From Actinomycetes bacterium (GTDB lineage Bacteria; Actinomycetota; Actinomycetes; Nanopelagicales; Nanopelagicaceae), in assembly GCA_025360085.1 (NCBI GenBank), contig JANYCW010000018.1, forward strand, positions 24,334 through 88,333: 64,000 nucleotides of DNA. Reading direction: 5' to 3'. How positions within the stretch are numbered: the stretch's first letter is position 1; each line of letters starts with the position of its first letter. A program made the position numbers and the translations under genes. The notes beneath the pieces are model-generated. The model did no database searches. It was not told where the DNA came from and was given only the letters and a program-made list of their open reading frames with translations. This document shows, in pieces, positions 35,995 through 46,196 of the stretch.

Positions 35995-36660
35995 TTAAGC
36001 CGAAACCGCTGCGCGTTTCTTGGCGATTAAATCTTTTGCGATGCGTACGGCAGTTGAAGCGTCGGCGGCAAAACCATCGGCGCCAACCACGTCGGCATAC
36101 TCTTGAGTCACAGGCGCACCGCCAACCATGATAATTACTTGATCACGCAAGCCCGCTTTTGTAATTTCGTGGATGTTGACTTTAAACATGGGCATCGTGG
36201 TGGTTAAAAAAGCCGACATTCCAACGATATCTGGCTTGTGCTCCAAGATTCCGGCAATGAACTTTTCGGGAGCTACTTGAACTCCAAGATCGATGACATT
36301 AAAGCCGGCGCCTTCAAGCATAATATTGACTAAGTTTTTGCCGATATCGTGCACATCACCTTTAACGGTACCCATGAGATAAGTGCCAACGGTTTCGGCC
36401 CCGGTCTCTGCAAGTAATGGACGTAAATAAGCAAGGGCACCTGACATAGCTCTACCTGAGATGAGCATTTCAGGAACAAAGAAATCACCGCGCTCAAAAC
36501 GCGCTCCAACTTCTTCTAATGCAGGGATGAGTGCATCAAAGAGAATCGTACTTGGAGTCATACCATCTGCAATTCCGGCTTTCGTTAACTCTAAAACCAC
36601 CGGGGCGTTTCCAACCAACGTTTCGTCAAAGAGTGATTTGATGATGTCGTCATGAGTCAT
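35995..36660 (-). CDS. Corrinoid (B12-binding) methyl-carrier protein
   Basis: A 221-residue protein with an N-terminal helical cap (residues 10-90, including DALIPALEEVGARFERGDFF) and a Rossmann B12 domain with the DxHxxG motif in KGDVHDIGKN; His104 is the expected lower axial cobalt ligand. It carries the methyl group between the MttB-family enzyme and the methyl-THF methyltransferase. It overlaps iclR by four bases. Confidence 0.93.
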   Translation of the reverse strand: MTHDDIIKSLFDETLVGNAPVVLELTKAGIADGMTPSTILFDALIPALEEVGARFERGDFFVPEMLISGRAMSGALAYLRPLLAETGAETVGTYLMGTVKGDVHDIGKNLVNIMLEGAGFNVIDLGVQVAPEKFIAGILEHKPDIVGMSAFLTTTMPMFKVNIHEITKAGLRDQVIIMVGGAPVTQEYADVVGADGFAADASTAVRIAKDLIAKKRAAVSA

Positions 36661-37418
36661 GCTGCACCTATCTTTCCTTCATGATTTGCTTGGAGTGAGT
36701 GGATCTCTTCGATAATAATTTCACCGATTTTTACTAAATCTCGTTGAGTCAGACGGGGAGACGGACCCGAAATTGAGATTGCACCGACGACGCGACCGTC
36801 GTTCTCGCGCACTGGCGCAGCGACTGCGACCAAACCTTCTTCAAGTTCGTCGGTAATGATCGCGTAACCTTTTTTGCGAACGTTTTCGAGTTCAGTCAAT
36901 AATCGAGGTCGCGAAGTAATGGTTTTTGCTGTGAGCCTTTCAAGTCTTCCCATGGGAATTGTTGCCGCCCCATAGGCCAAAAGAATTTTCCCAAGGGCCG
37001 ATGCGTGATACGGAATTCGCTTGCCGACCCAGTTCGTTGCACCTAAGAGATAGTGCCCATCGACTTGATCAATTAACTTCATCTCACCATTACTTGCAAC
37101 GGCTAAATTAGCTGTTTCCCCGGTACTCATTGCAAGTTTTTCTAAGGCAGAGTGCATGCGGGCAACTAAGACGGAATCTTGATTTTGTGAACGTGCAAAT
37201 TGGGTCAATACATCTCCTGCAACAAATGCACCTGTTCGATCACGGCGGATGAGACCTTGTCGCTCAAGCGCACTCAAAATTCGAGAGGTCGTGCTCTTTG
37301 GAATTTCATGAGATCGGGAGAGTTGAGATAAGAGCGGTGGTGTCGCACTCTCTAAAATATCGATGAGCAGGGCGCTTGCCCGATCGATGGACTGCGTTCC
37401 GCTCAACGCTTCGCTCAT
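36657..37418 (-). CDS. IclR family transcriptional regulator
   Basis: A 253-residue regulator. N-terminal winged helix (residues 10-70, with SQLSRSHEIPKSTTSRILSALE split by turns) and a C-terminal GAF-like effector domain with HASALGKILLA and the GYAIITDELEEGLVAVAAPVR signature. I start at ATG 37418 after an AGGTG site; GTG 37421 is possible. First gene of the corrinoid operon and divergent from the MttB-family gene; an IclR-type operator lies between them. Confidence 0.9.
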   Translation of the reverse strand: MSEALSGTQSIDRASALLIDILESATPPLLSQLSRSHEIPKSTTSRILSALERQGLIRRDRTGAFVAGDVLTQFARSQNQDSVLVARMHSALEKLAMSTGETANLAVASNGEMKLIDQVDGHYLLGATNWVGKRIPYHASALGKILLAYGAATIPMGRLERLTAKTITSRPRLLTELENVRKKGYAIITDELEEGLVAVAAPVRENDGRVVGAISISGPSPRLTQRDLVKIGEIIIEEIHSLQANHEGKIGAA

Positions 37419-37441
37419 CACCTGCCACCAACCTCTCGAAG

Positions 37442-37470
37442 GGTTCCATAATATGGAACCACTGTTCCAT
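37442..37470. promoter_or_regulatory. IclR-type operator with three alternating half-sites
   Basis: GGTTCCAT (37442-37449) and ATGGAACC (37453-37460) form a perfect 8-bp inverted repeat with a 3-base spacer. ATGGAAC (37453-37459) then pairs with GTTCCAT (37464-37470) across four bases, giving the TGGAAC-n-GTTCCA form close to the known IclR box (TGGAAAT-n-ATTTCCA). A possible plus -10, TATTCT, is at 37481-37486, so the right half lies near its -35; the left half covers a minus-strand TATTAT. It could control both operons. Confidence 0.75.
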
Positions 37471-37526
37471 TATCTAAGGGTATTCTCCTAACTGTCAACC
37501 GGTCAATAGGGGCAAAGGAGCCACAC

Positions 37527-38963
37527 ATGTTTGAAAATCGAATGCCTCGATATGAAATCTTGAGCCAAGAGTCGATGGCAACGCTCACCCTTGGTTGGCG
37601 CCGAATCGTCTCTGAGATTGGCATCGAATTCATGTCACCGTGGGCCCTTGATGTATTGCGCGAAGCTGGGCAGAAGGTTGAAGGTGACAATGTTATTTTT
37701 GATCCCGATTGGATTTTAAAGCAAGTGGCCTTGGCCCCGAGCGAATTTAATTTGCGCGCTCGCAATCCTAAGAACAATGTACATATCGGCGGGAACTCGA
37801 TGGTTTTTGGTGGAGTATATGGTCCACCATTTGTACGTGAGGGAGATGTGCGCCGAGACGCGACATTTAATGACTATGAGAATTTTTGTAAATTAGCGCA
37901 ATCATATGATGCCCTAGACAGTGTTGGAGGAGTTGTCTGCGAACCAAATGATTTGTCCCTTGATTCACGCCACTTAGATATGGCCTATGCAGCGGCAACT
38001 TTGACAGATAAGTTCTTTATGGGAAATGTTGTTACCGCGCAAAATGCCAAAGATGTAATTGCAATGGCTGAAATAATTCATGGTGGCCGAGCCGCAATCC
38101 TTGAAACTCCTGCGCTTATTTCTCTCGTTAACTGCAACTCACCTTTGCGCTGGGATGATCGCATGTTGGACTCATTGCGTGAATATGTCTTAGCTGGTCA
38201 ACCCGTCGTTGTAACGCCTTTTCTTTTAATGGGCGCCATGAGTCCCGTAACTATTCCAGCGACTTTGGCGCAGCAAATCGCAGAGGCGTTAACTGGAATA
38301 GCACTTGCACAAACTTTGAATCCAGGCTGCCCCATTGTCTTTGGATCATTTTTGTCCAATATTGATATGCAGTCGGGCTCACCTCAATTTGGTACACCCG
38401 AATCTGGAATTGGATTGCTGTGCACTGGTCAAATAGCACGAAGTTTCAATCTGCCATTTCGTGGTGGTGGCGGATTAAACTCGTCACAGACGGTCGATGC
38501 ACAATCTGCATACCAAAGCATGATGACCATGATGCCGACTTTTCTCTCTGGAACGAACTGGGTGATGCACACTGCCGGCTGGCTAGAAGGCGGACTCGTA
38601 TCGTGCTATGAAAAATTCATCTTGGATATAGAGATTCTTCAATCATTGATGACCGAGTTCACGCCCCTTGAATTCAACGTTGACTCTTTAGCCTTTGATG
38701 CCCACTTAGAGGTCGGCCATGGCGGTCATTTCTTAGGCGCAGCCCACACCATGGAGCGATTTCGTGACTGCTTTTATCGACCATTTTTAACTAATAGTGA
38801 TAATTATGAACGGTGGACGCGCTTGGGTAGCCGAGATACAAAGATGCGGGCAAGTGAAATCTATAAAAAGAAGTTAGAGGATTACGTCGCCCCAGATATG
38901 GATTCGCGCATGCGACAAGAGCTCGATGAGTTTGTCGCAATGCGCAAGAGCCAACTAGATTAA
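37527..38963 (+). CDS. MttB-family (non-pyrrolysine) quaternary amine:corrinoid methyltransferase
   Basis: A 478-residue member of the trimethylamine methyltransferase superfamily (PF06253). Typical segments: GPPFVREGDVRRDATFNDYENFCKLAQ in parts, LVNCNSPLRWDDRMLDSL, and FRGGGGLNSSQTVDAQSAYQSM in the catalytic barrel. No in-frame TAG is present, so it belongs to the group without pyrrolysine, which includes glycine betaine (MtgB), proline betaine and carnitine enzymes. Adjacent betaine aldehyde and choline dehydrogenases make glycine betaine the likely methyl donor. AAAGGAG lies just before the ATG. Confidence 0.88.
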   Translation: MFENRMPRYEILSQESMATLTLGWRRIVSEIGIEFMSPWALDVLREAGQKVEGDNVIFDPDWILKQVALAPSEFNLRARNPKNNVHIGGNSMVFGGVYGPPFVREGDVRRDATFNDYENFCKLAQSYDALDSVGGVVCEPNDLSLDSRHLDMAYAAATLTDKFFMGNVVTAQNAKDVIAMAEIIHGGRAAILETPALISLVNCNSPLRWDDRMLDSLREYVLAGQPVVVTPFLLMGAMSPVTIPATLAQQIAEALTGIALAQTLNPGCPIVFGSFLSNIDMQSGSPQFGTPESGIGLLCTGQIARSFNLPFRGGGGLNSSQTVDAQSAYQSMMTMMPTFLSGTNWVMHTAGWLEGGLVSCYEKFILDIEILQSLMTEFTPLEFNVDSLAFDAHLEVGHGGHFLGAAHTMERFRDCFYRPFLTNSDNYERWTRLGSRDTKMRASEIYKKKLEDYVAPDMDSRMRQELDEFVAMRKSQLD

Positions 38964-38967
38964 AACT

Positions 38968-40449
38968 ATGTCGACTGCAACGCTCTTTATCGATGGCGCG
39001 TGGAGATCGGCATCAGATGGCGGTGCTCATGATATTCATAGCCCGCACGATCAAAGCGTGGTTGCAACAGTTTCCCAAGCGAGCCAAGACGACGTATTAG
39101 ATGCGATTTCAGCAGCACGCGTATCTTTTGATTCTGGTGTATTTACCTCTTGGAGTTTTAAAGAGCGCAGCGCTTTGGTTTCAAAAATTGCAGATTTATT
39201 AGAACGTGATGCCGATTTAATCGCTCGAAAAGAAAGTGATGACACGGGCAAGCGCTTTATAGAAGCTCAATACGATATTGCGGATGTTATTTCGACCTTT
39301 AGACACTTCGCCGCGCTTGGCGCTAAAGAGCACGGGCGCAGCGTAGATGTTGGAATCGCTCATGTAACAAGTCGAATAGTTCATGAGCCTTTAGGAGTTG
39401 CATCCCTCATCGGTCCATGGAACTACCCACTCTTACAGATTGCATGGAAAGTTGCTCCAGCTTTAGTCGCGGGATGTTCCTTTATCGTTAAGCCAAGTGA
39501 GTTAACACCACAGAGCGCAATTGCATTGATCAAGATAATTGATGAAGCAGGTACGCCAAAAGGTGTAGCTAATTTAATTTTAGGTCCAGGATCTGTTGTT
39601 GGTGCATCTCTCATTAGCGATCCACGCGTTGATTTAGTTTCATTTACAGGTGGTTTAGCAACAGGTCAGACAATCATGAAAGCCGCCGCGACAAATATCA
39701 AAAAATTAGCCCTCGAACTCGGTGGCAAGAACCCACATATCATCTTCGCCGATGCCGATATTGATACTGCAATTGATAACGCGGTAACTGCAGCATTTTT
39801 GCACTCTGGTCAAGTGTGCTCGGCCGGTACGCGCCTTATCGTCGAACGTTCGATTCATGATCGGGTTGTCAAGGAAATTGTTCGACGCGCCGGAGATATT
39901 TCCTTAGGCGGCCCCGATGATGAGTTGGCAGAGACAGGGCCACTCATCAGCAAAGCTCATTTAATGAACGTATCTACTTATGTAGAGCGGGGGATTGCCG
40001 AAGGCGCCACGTTATTAGTAGGTGGTCATCGAAGCGATAAACCCGAACATGCCAATGGTTGGTACTACCTACCAACCGTCTTTGATAACTGCAATACGAC
40101 AATGTTCTGTGTACAAGAAGAGTCATTTGGTCCAGTAATGACGATCGAGATTTTTGATACCGAAGCCCAAGCGATTGCAATCGGCAATGACACCATCTTT
40201 GGATTATCAGGCGGTGTTTGGAGTGGTGATAATGAGAAAGCCGCCCGAGTTGCAAACGCCCTTCGACATGGAACTATTTGGATTAATGACTTTGGTCCAT
40301 ATCGCCCTGCCGCCGAATGGGGCGGATACAAGCAATCGGGTATCGGCCGCGAATTGGGCGAACATGGCTTGGGTGAGTACCTTGAAATCAAACACATTTG
40401 GACCAACAATGCTCCTAGTCGATCTGGATGGTTTCGCGATAACAAGTAA
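38968..40449 (+). CDS. Betaine aldehyde dehydrogenase-like aldehyde dehydrogenase
   Basis: A 493-residue NAD(P)-dependent aldehyde dehydrogenase. Visible motifs: GPWNYPLLQIAWKVAPAL, FTGGLATG (cofactor), LELGGKNPHIIFADAD with the general base Glu, and SGQVCSAGTR with the catalytic Cys. Best fit among the family is betaine aldehyde oxidation to glycine betaine, supported by the choline dehydrogenase-like gene at 44.5 kb and the methyltransferase four bases upstream. Other aldehyde substrates are possible. Confidence 0.8.
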   Translation: MSTATLFIDGAWRSASDGGAHDIHSPHDQSVVATVSQASQDDVLDAISAARVSFDSGVFTSWSFKERSALVSKIADLLERDADLIARKESDDTGKRFIEAQYDIADVISTFRHFAALGAKEHGRSVDVGIAHVTSRIVHEPLGVASLIGPWNYPLLQIAWKVAPALVAGCSFIVKPSELTPQSAIALIKIIDEAGTPKGVANLILGPGSVVGASLISDPRVDLVSFTGGLATGQTIMKAAATNIKKLALELGGKNPHIIFADADIDTAIDNAVTAAFLHSGQVCSAGTRLIVERSIHDRVVKEIVRRAGDISLGGPDDELAETGPLISKAHLMNVSTYVERGIAEGATLLVGGHRSDKPEHANGWYYLPTVFDNCNTTMFCVQEESFGPVMTIEIFDTEAQAIAIGNDTIFGLSGGVWSGDNEKAARVANALRHGTIWINDFGPYRPAAEWGGYKQSGIGRELGEHGLGEYLEIKHIWTNNAPSRSGWFRDNK

Positions 40450-40460
40450 GGGGCTGCTAG

Positions 40461-41489
40461 ATGAGTATTGAAGAGCCTATGATTTCGGTTAAAAACCTGT
40501 GGAAAGTTTTTGGTGCAAATGCCGAGAAAGTAATTGGTAGTCCACTCGCAGACTTAACACGCTCAGAACTACGTTCGAAAACTGGTAACACCATCGCGGT
40601 TCGTGATGTTTCATTCGATGTAGCTCCAGGTGAAGTTTTCGTCGTCATGGGTCTGTCAGGATCTGGGAAATCAACTTTAGTGCGATGCATGACGCGATTA
40701 ATTGAGCCAACTGCAGGCTCACTTACTTTTGAGGGCGAAGATATTTTACAAGTAGACAATGCGCGCTTGCGTGAACTTCGAAAGACCCGTTTTTCTATGG
40801 TTTTCCAGCACTTTGGTTTATTGCCACACCGTAAAGTAATAGATAATATCGCGTACTCACTTGAAATTAATGGTATTAAAAAAGCTGAGCGACATACGCG
40901 AGCCAATGAAGTTATCGAACTCGTCGGTCTGCACGGCTATGCAAATGCTTATCCCGAGCAACTCTCTGGCGGTATGCAACAACGCGTCGGTTTAGCACGC
41001 GCACTGGCCGTTGATCCTCAAGTTTTGTTTTTAGATGAGCCTTTTAGCGCCCTTGATCCATTAATCCGTCGCGATATGCAACAAGAGGTTATTCGCCTGC
41101 ACCGCGAACTGGGAAAAACCATGGTCTTTATTACCCATGACCTGTCAGAGGCGGTAAAAGTCGGAGAACGTATTGCAATTATGCGAGATGGCGCGGTTGT
41201 ACAGATTGGTAGGCCCGAAGAGTTGGTTGCTCATCCCATAGATGATTACGTGGCTAACTTTGTGCGAGATATTGCCAAGTCTCATGTCTTAACCCTAAAG
41301 TATTTAGCGCGTCCAGCCCTACCCGAAGAATCACTTGATGGACCTGAGCTTCCGGCGAATATGATTATTCGAGATGCCGCCCAAGTCATCGTGCAGACGC
41401 ATAAACCTGTGCGAGTAAGTGAGAACGGTAAGGCATTAGGAATTGTCTCTAGCGAGGATGTATTGCGGTTAATATCTGGGGTCGCATAG
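40461..41489 (+). CDS. Glycine betaine/choline ABC transporter ATP-binding protein (ProV/OpuAA-like)
   Basis: A 342-residue ATPase. Walker [10 protein letters not shown], signature LSGGMQQR, Walker B VLFLDEPF, and H-loop ITHDLSE. An N-terminal extension (residues 1-50, [10 protein letters not shown]) typical of ProV/OpuAA precedes the NBD, and a partial CBS-like tail ends [21 protein letters not shown]. It powers uptake of a quaternary amine. The stop meets the permease ATG directly. Confidence 0.9.
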   Translation: MSIEEPMISVKNLWKVFGANAEKVIGSPLADLTRSELRSKTGNTIAVRDVSFDVAPGEVFVVMGLSGSGKSTLVRCMTRLIEPTAGSLTFEGEDILQVDNARLRELRKTRFSMVFQHFGLLPHRKVIDNIAYSLEINGIKKAERHTRANEVIELVGLHGYANAYPEQLSGGMQQRVGLARALAVDPQVLFLDEPFSALDPLIRRDMQQEVIRLHRELGKTMVFITHDLSEAVKVGERIAIMRDGAVVQIGRPEELVAHPIDDYVANFVRDIAKSHVLTLKYLARPALPEESLDGPELPANMIIRDAAQVIVQTHKPVRVSENGKALGIVSSEDVLRLISGVA

Positions 41490-43418
41490 ATGCTCCACTT
41501 TAAGAAATCACAGCTTTTAATCGGTGGTGCATTTATTTGGATTCTCCTTTCACGGATTTTTCAAGGGCATAACACGCTTGAACTGCCAACGGCAGAAAAT
41601 ACATCTATTACAAGTGCCGTTGGTGATGCTGCCGGATCAATTCGTGGAAATCGCACAAAAACCGCCGCTTTCATTTATTTTTTCAATCCAATTAGAAGTT
41701 TTATTACTGGATTTGTTGAAATAATTAGAACTCTCATCTCCGTGCCTCGAGGAAATGCAGTAATCCCAATTATTGGTTGGTTCGGAGTGTGCGCGATATT
41801 TGCCTTTATCGTTTTTACTACAAGTCGTTTACGGACAGCGCTACTTGTAACAACATTACTTTTGGCTTGTGGAGCCCTTGGCATGTGGCAGTACACAATG
41901 GATACATTTGCCATGACCATTGCTGCGGTTTTTTTATCGCTTGCAATTGGAGTTCCCATGGGAATTTGGGCAGGTCTCTCTGATCGAGTTCTCAAAATAC
42001 TGACTCCATTTTTGGATTTGGCTCAAATTTTACCAACTTTGGTATATCTCGCCCCACTCGCACTTTTCTTTCTTATCGGCGTAGCATCGGCAACAATTGC
42101 GACGATGGTTTACAGCATTCCTATTGCCATTCGCATTACATCCCATGCTATTAGGACAATCAATCAAGCACCTGTCGAAGCTTCGGTCTCAATGGGTTCG
42201 ACGAGGTTGCAGAGTTTGATCAAAGTTCAAATACCAATGGCTAAGCAAATGATTGTCCTAGGAATAAATCAAACGGTTATGGCTGCGCTCTCATTTGTTG
42301 TAATTGCCGCCTTAATTGGTGCGCCGGGGCTGGGCAAACCCGTAGTCGATGCTTTGATTATCAGAAATGTAGGGCAGGGTTTCGTAGCCGGGTTCGCCGT
42401 TGTTTTTGTTGCGATTTTGCTCGATCGCAGCACGAGCGCTGCGGCTAAGGTTCGAGGAGGTTTTATCCCACCAACGGCTGAACAAATCAAAAACCATCGA
42501 CTTATAATTGGGATTGCTGGCATCGCAACAGTTATCGCCATATTTCTCTCCCGAACAATTTTATCTTTGGCAGTTTGGCCGCACTCATTTATTTTTTCGA
42601 AACAAGTTGCAGAGGTAGCAAATAATGCTACAGAGTGGGTAACGACACATCTCTACATTTTTACCGTTGGCTTTAAAGATTTTATTTCAAACTGGGTACT
42701 TAATCCATTAGAGACCCTACTTGCAAATTCACCGTGGTACCTTTCACTCGGTGCAATAGTTTTACTTGCTTTAGTAATAAGTGGATTTCGAATCGCACTT
42801 TTGTCTTTTTCACTCCTAATGCTCATTGTCATTTCAGGTTTATGGCACGAAGCCATGATTACTTTGACTCAAACAATTGTCGCAACATTATTGACTATGT
42901 TGGTCGGAATTCTGCTAGGAATTTGGGTAGGACGAAATACTAAAGTTGAGCGTTTTTTGCGCCCGTTTCTCGATGCCGGCCAAACGTTGCCGGCATTTGT
43001 ATATTTAATTCCAATGTTGGGACTCTTTGGCCCTACACGCTTTACTGCCATTGCCACTGGAATTGTTTATGCAATTCCAGTCGTCGTAAAAATTGTTGGA
43101 GAGGGTATTCGCTCGGTTCCGGCATCGATGATCGAAGCGGCAACCGCTGCCGGTTCTACGGTGCGCCAAATTATTACCAAAGTTCAATTACCTGCGGCTA
43201 AAAAGTCGATTTTGTTAGCGGCCAATCAGGGGATGATATTTGTTTTAGCAGTCATAGTCATCGGAGGATTTGTGGGTTCTGGAGGTCTTGGATACTTAGT
43301 CATTCTAGGAGGCTCAAAACCTGAGCTTGAAGGAAAGGGATTTGTGGCTGGAGTCGTGATCTTGCTCTTGGGCGTAACAATCGACCGTATCGCTCAAGCC
43401 AGTGCTAGACGTGCCTAA
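41490..43418 (+). CDS. Glycine betaine/choline ABC transporter permease, tandem-fused two-domain form
   Basis: A 642-residue membrane protein with two complete ProW-type permease domains. Domain 1 (about residues 110-310) has the EAA loop EASVSMGSTRLQSLIKVQIP; domain 2 (about 420-635) has EAATAAGSTVRQIITKVQLP. Each half has five to six helices. ProW is usually one domain acting as a homodimer; here the dimer is fused in one chain, with a loop of about 100 residues between. The N-terminus has a first helix and a spacer. Confidence 0.88.
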   Translation: MLHFKKSQLLIGGAFIWILLSRIFQGHNTLELPTAENTSITSAVGDAAGSIRGNRTKTAAFIYFFNPIRSFITGFVEIIRTLISVPRGNAVIPIIGWFGVCAIFAFIVFTTSRLRTALLVTTLLLACGALGMWQYTMDTFAMTIAAVFLSLAIGVPMGIWAGLSDRVLKILTPFLDLAQILPTLVYLAPLALFFLIGVASATIATMVYSIPIAIRITSHAIRTINQAPVEASVSMGSTRLQSLIKVQIPMAKQMIVLGINQTVMAALSFVVIAALIGAPGLGKPVVDALIIRNVGQGFVAGFAVVFVAILLDRSTSAAAKVRGGFIPPTAEQIKNHRLIIGIAGIATVIAIFLSRTILSLAVWPHSFIFSKQVAEVANNATEWVTTHLYIFTVGFKDFISNWVLNPLETLLANSPWYLSLGAIVLLALVISGFRIALLSFSLLMLIVISGLWHEAMITLTQTIVATLLTMLVGILLGIWVGRNTKVERFLRPFLDAGQTLPAFVYLIPMLGLFGPTRFTAIATGIVYAIPVVVKIVGEGIRSVPASMIEAATAAGSTVRQIITKVQLPAAKKSILLAANQGMIFVLAVIVIGGFVGSGGLGYLVILGGSKPELEGKGFVAGVVILLLGVTIDRIAQASARRA

Positions 43419-43511
43419 AAGTTAAGTCAAGAGATCTCATCTAGTATCTACCGAAAACTCAGTAACTCTAATAGCATCGCCATAATCGATTGAGTATGTA
43501 GAAGGAGAGAC

Positions 43512-44468
43512 ATGAAATTTGATCTGAAACCGCGCTTAGCGACCGTAACGCTCATAGTTGCAGGGGCGTTGATTCTTGCCGGATGTAGTTCAAGCGTAAA
43601 TAATGCAAGCTCTACGAAGGCCGATTGCGGTTCATGGGGCTTAGCAATGCATGCATGGAATGGTTACACCGCATCTGCACAAGTAGTCGCAGAAGTTGCT
43701 AAGGCAAATGGTTGCACAATTACGCAGACAACACTTACCGAAGGTAGCGTCACCTACGATGCCATGGAGGCCGGTACCGTCGATGTAATTATCGAAGATT
43801 GGGGCGGTGGTCGTTGGAAAAAGTGGGTTGATAGAGGCGCAATTTCCGAAGTCGGCCCTAACGGCAACATCGGTTTGATTGGTATGTATGTAGCACCTTG
43901 GATGGTCGCTAAATATCCAGATATTTTGGACTCTGCTAATTTGAACAAGTATGCAGATCTATTTAAGACTACGGACTCGGGCAACAAGGGTGCATGGTAT
44001 GAAGGTCCGCCGGGATATACAACAATTGGCGAAAAGATGATTACGGCAAATAAGTTAAATTTCAAAGCAATTGCAACGGGCTCTGAAGCCGCACTTGTCG
44101 ATGTCCTTACAAAAGCGCAAGCTAACAAAACTCCAGCCCTTGCATATTTCTATGAGCCACACACGCTCTTTGTTAAAATTGCAGGTTTAGACAAATCTCG
44201 AGTGAAGTTTCCTGCAAATGACTGGTCCGATGCTGCCAAGGCAAGCGGGCTTACTGATTATCCACAGACTGTCTTGGTTAAGTTAGCGACCAAGAAGCTC
44301 ATGGATTCAAGTTCCGTCTTTGCAACTATCGTCAAAAACTTTAGTTGGACTAACGCCGATCAGAACTCCGTTGCTGCCGACATTGAAGGTGGTATGGAGC
44401 CAGCAGCAGCGGCCCAAAAGTGGATTGATGCTAATCCAGATAAGGTCAAAGCTTGGCTTGGTAAGTAA
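43512..44468 (+). CDS. Glycine betaine/choline ABC transporter substrate-binding lipoprotein (OpuAC family)
   Basis: A 318-residue lipoprotein with signal peptide and lipobox LILAGC (Cys25). The mature part fits the OpuAC/ProX type II binding fold, with MHAWNGYTASAQV, a VDVIIEDWGGGRW segment and GPPGYTTIGEKM; several tryptophans and tyrosines could form the aromatic cage for a quaternary ammonium. AGAAGGAGAG lies before the ATG. It is followed by a strong terminator. Confidence 0.88.
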   Translation: MKFDLKPRLATVTLIVAGALILAGCSSSVNNASSTKADCGSWGLAMHAWNGYTASAQVVAEVAKANGCTITQTTLTEGSVTYDAMEAGTVDVIIEDWGGGRWKKWVDRGAISEVGPNGNIGLIGMYVAPWMVAKYPDILDSANLNKYADLFKTTDSGNKGAWYEGPPGYTTIGEKMITANKLNFKAIATGSEAALVDVLTKAQANKTPALAYFYEPHTLFVKIAGLDKSRVKFPANDWSDAAKASGLTDYPQTVLVKLATKKLMDSSSVFATIVKNFSWTNADQNSVAADIEGGMEPAAAAQKWIDANPDKVKAWLGK

Positions 44469-44485
44469 TTCAAATTCGTTAGTCG

Positions 44486-44534
44486 CAACGTCCTTACTTA
44501 GTGAGAATTCATTAAGTAAGGACGTTGTTTTTTT
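44486..44534 (+). terminator. Rho-independent terminator after the transporter genes
   Basis: A 15-bp inverted repeat, CAACGTCCTTACTTA paired with TAAGTAAGGACGTTG, encloses a 12-base loop and is followed by a run of eight T. It lies 17 bases after the binding-protein stop and just before the promoter of the choline dehydrogenase-like gene. Confidence 0.9.
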
Positions 44535-44549
44535 AGTAGACTTAAACCT

Positions 44550-46196
44550 ATGACGATTCAGTATGACTACATCATTGTCGGTGGTGGATCAGCTGGAAGT
44601 GCACTGGCGAATCGATTAAGTGAAGATCCAAAAAATAGCGTTTTAGTTCTAGAGGCTGGACGCCGCGACTACAAATGGGATGTCTTTATTCATATGCCGG
44701 CAGCCCTTGCTTTCCCCATCGGCAATAAGTTCTATGACTGGATGTATGAGTCACTACCCGAGCCATTTATGAATAATCGCAAGATCTACCACGCGCGTGG
44801 AAAAGTCTTAGGGGGATCTTCCTCAATTAATGGGCAGATTTGGCAACGGGGAAATCCATTGGATTACGAGCGATGGGCAGCTGATGCTGGGATGAGCAGT
44901 TGGGATTTCGCCCATTGTTTGCCGTACTTTAAAAAAATGGAAAACACTTTGGCCGATAAAGACAGTATTTTCCGTGGACATAGTGGTCCATTAAAGTTGG
45001 AACGAGGTCGCGTGAAAGGACCTTTGTTTGCCGCTTTCTTTAAAGCTACCGAGCAGGCCGGGTATGCGCGCACCGATGATGTCAACGGTTATCGCCAAGA
45101 GGGTTTTGCCGCTTTTGATCGAAATCTCTATCGTGGTCGGCGTTTGAGTGCGGCTCGCGCCTATATTTATCCGGCACTCAAGCGGGCAAACTTAACAGTA
45201 AAGACGCGAGCACATGTTACTAAAGTTTTATTTGAAGGCACAACGGCCATCGGTGTCGAAGTCATTATCAAAGGAAAGAAGCAGAGATTTTCGTCGAAGG
45301 AAGTTATTCTGTGTGGCGGCGCAATAAATACACCGCAAATTTTGCAGTTATCGGGAATTGGCAATGAAAAAGATTTAGTTCCACTGGGTATCACAATGGT
45401 TCACAATCTTCCCGGTGTTGGGGCTAACTTACAAGATCACCTTGAAGTCTACGTTCAATATAAATGTAAGTTACCTGTTACTCAACAACCTATTATGCAG
45501 TTCTGGCGAAGACCATTTATCGGCGCGGCTTGGTTATTTTTTCGTAAGGGACCAGGGGCAACTAATCAATTCGAAGCCGGCGGTTTCACTAGAAGTAACA
45601 ACGAAGTTGCATATCCAAATTTAATGTTTCACTTTTTACCTCTGGCGGTTCGATATGACGGTACAGGGGATACTCGTGCACATGGTTATCAAGTTCACGT
45701 TGGCCCCATGTATTCCGATGCTCGAGGTTGGCTAAAAATAACGAGCTCTGACCCATTTAAAAAACCAGCCATGCAGTTTAATTACTTGTCTACCGATCAA
45801 GATCGTCGCGAGTGGGTTGAAGCGGTAAGAACGGCTCGAAATATATTGACCCAACCTGCAATGACTGATTTCAATGCTGGTGAAACTTCACCTGGTCCAA
45901 GTGTTTCCAGTGATGCAGAAATTCTAGAATGGGTACGAAGTGATGCAGAAACGGCCTTACATCCTTCGTGTACGGCCAAAATGGGCAGAGATGCGATGTC
46001 GGTTGTAGATCCACTAACGATGAGAGTGCACGGCGTTTCGGGACTTCGAGTCGTCGATGCCTCAGTTTTTCCATACGTTACAAATGGAAACATTTATGCG
46101 CCGGTTATGATGGTGGCTGAGAAAGCGGCAGATTTAATCTTAGGTAATACCCCTTTGCCCCCTCAATACACGCCGTTCTATCGCCATGCCACATGA
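44550..46196 (+). CDS. betA: Choline dehydrogenase-like GMC oxidoreductase
   Basis: A 548-residue FAD enzyme. GMC hallmarks: N-terminal [51 protein letters not shown] (second GMC signature) and C-terminal HPSCTAKMG with the catalytic His and [11 protein letters not shown]. The context of a betaine transporter and betaine aldehyde dehydrogenase points to choline oxidation. TAGACT ends seven bases before the ATG, so it has its own leaderless promoter after the terminator. It overlaps fdhD by four bases. Confidence 0.85.
   Translation: MTIQYDYIIVGGGSAGSALANRLSEDPKNSVLVLEAGRRDYKWDVFIHMPAALAFPIGNKFYDWMYESLPEPFMNNRKIYHARGKVLGGSSSINGQIWQRGNPLDYERWAADAGMSSWDFAHCLPYFKKMENTLADKDSIFRGHSGPLKLERGRVKGPLFAAFFKATEQAGYARTDDVNGYRQEGFAAFDRNLYRGRRLSAARAYIYPALKRANLTVKTRAHVTKVLFEGTTAIGVEVIIKGKKQRFSSKEVILCGGAINTPQILQLSGIGNEKDLVPLGITMVHNLPGVGANLQDHLEVYVQYKCKLPVTQQPIMQFWRRPFIGAAWLFFRKGPGATNQFEAGGFTRSNNEVAYPNLMFHFLPLAVRYDGTGDTRAHGYQVHVGPMYSDARGWLKITSSDPFKKPAMQFNYLSTDQDRREWVEAVRTARNILTQPAMTDFNAGETSPGPSVSSDAEILEWVRSDAETALHPSCTAKMGRDAMSVVDPLTMRVHGVSGLRVVDASVFPYVTNGNIYAPVMMVAEKAADLILGNTPLPPQYTPFYRHAT

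Noticed and set aside
37422..37526. Cobalamin riboswitch before the corrinoid genes
   Set aside because: The gap is only about 105 bases and is filled by operator and promoter elements. No B12-box-like structure is visible there or before the other B12-related genes.
37527..38963. Pyrrolysine-containing trimethylamine methyltransferase
   Set aside because: The frame runs through without any TAG and the protein has the length of non-pyrrolysine members. No pylBCDS genes are seen, and the tRNA-like sequence at 63.07 kb does not have a tRNA-Pyl shape.
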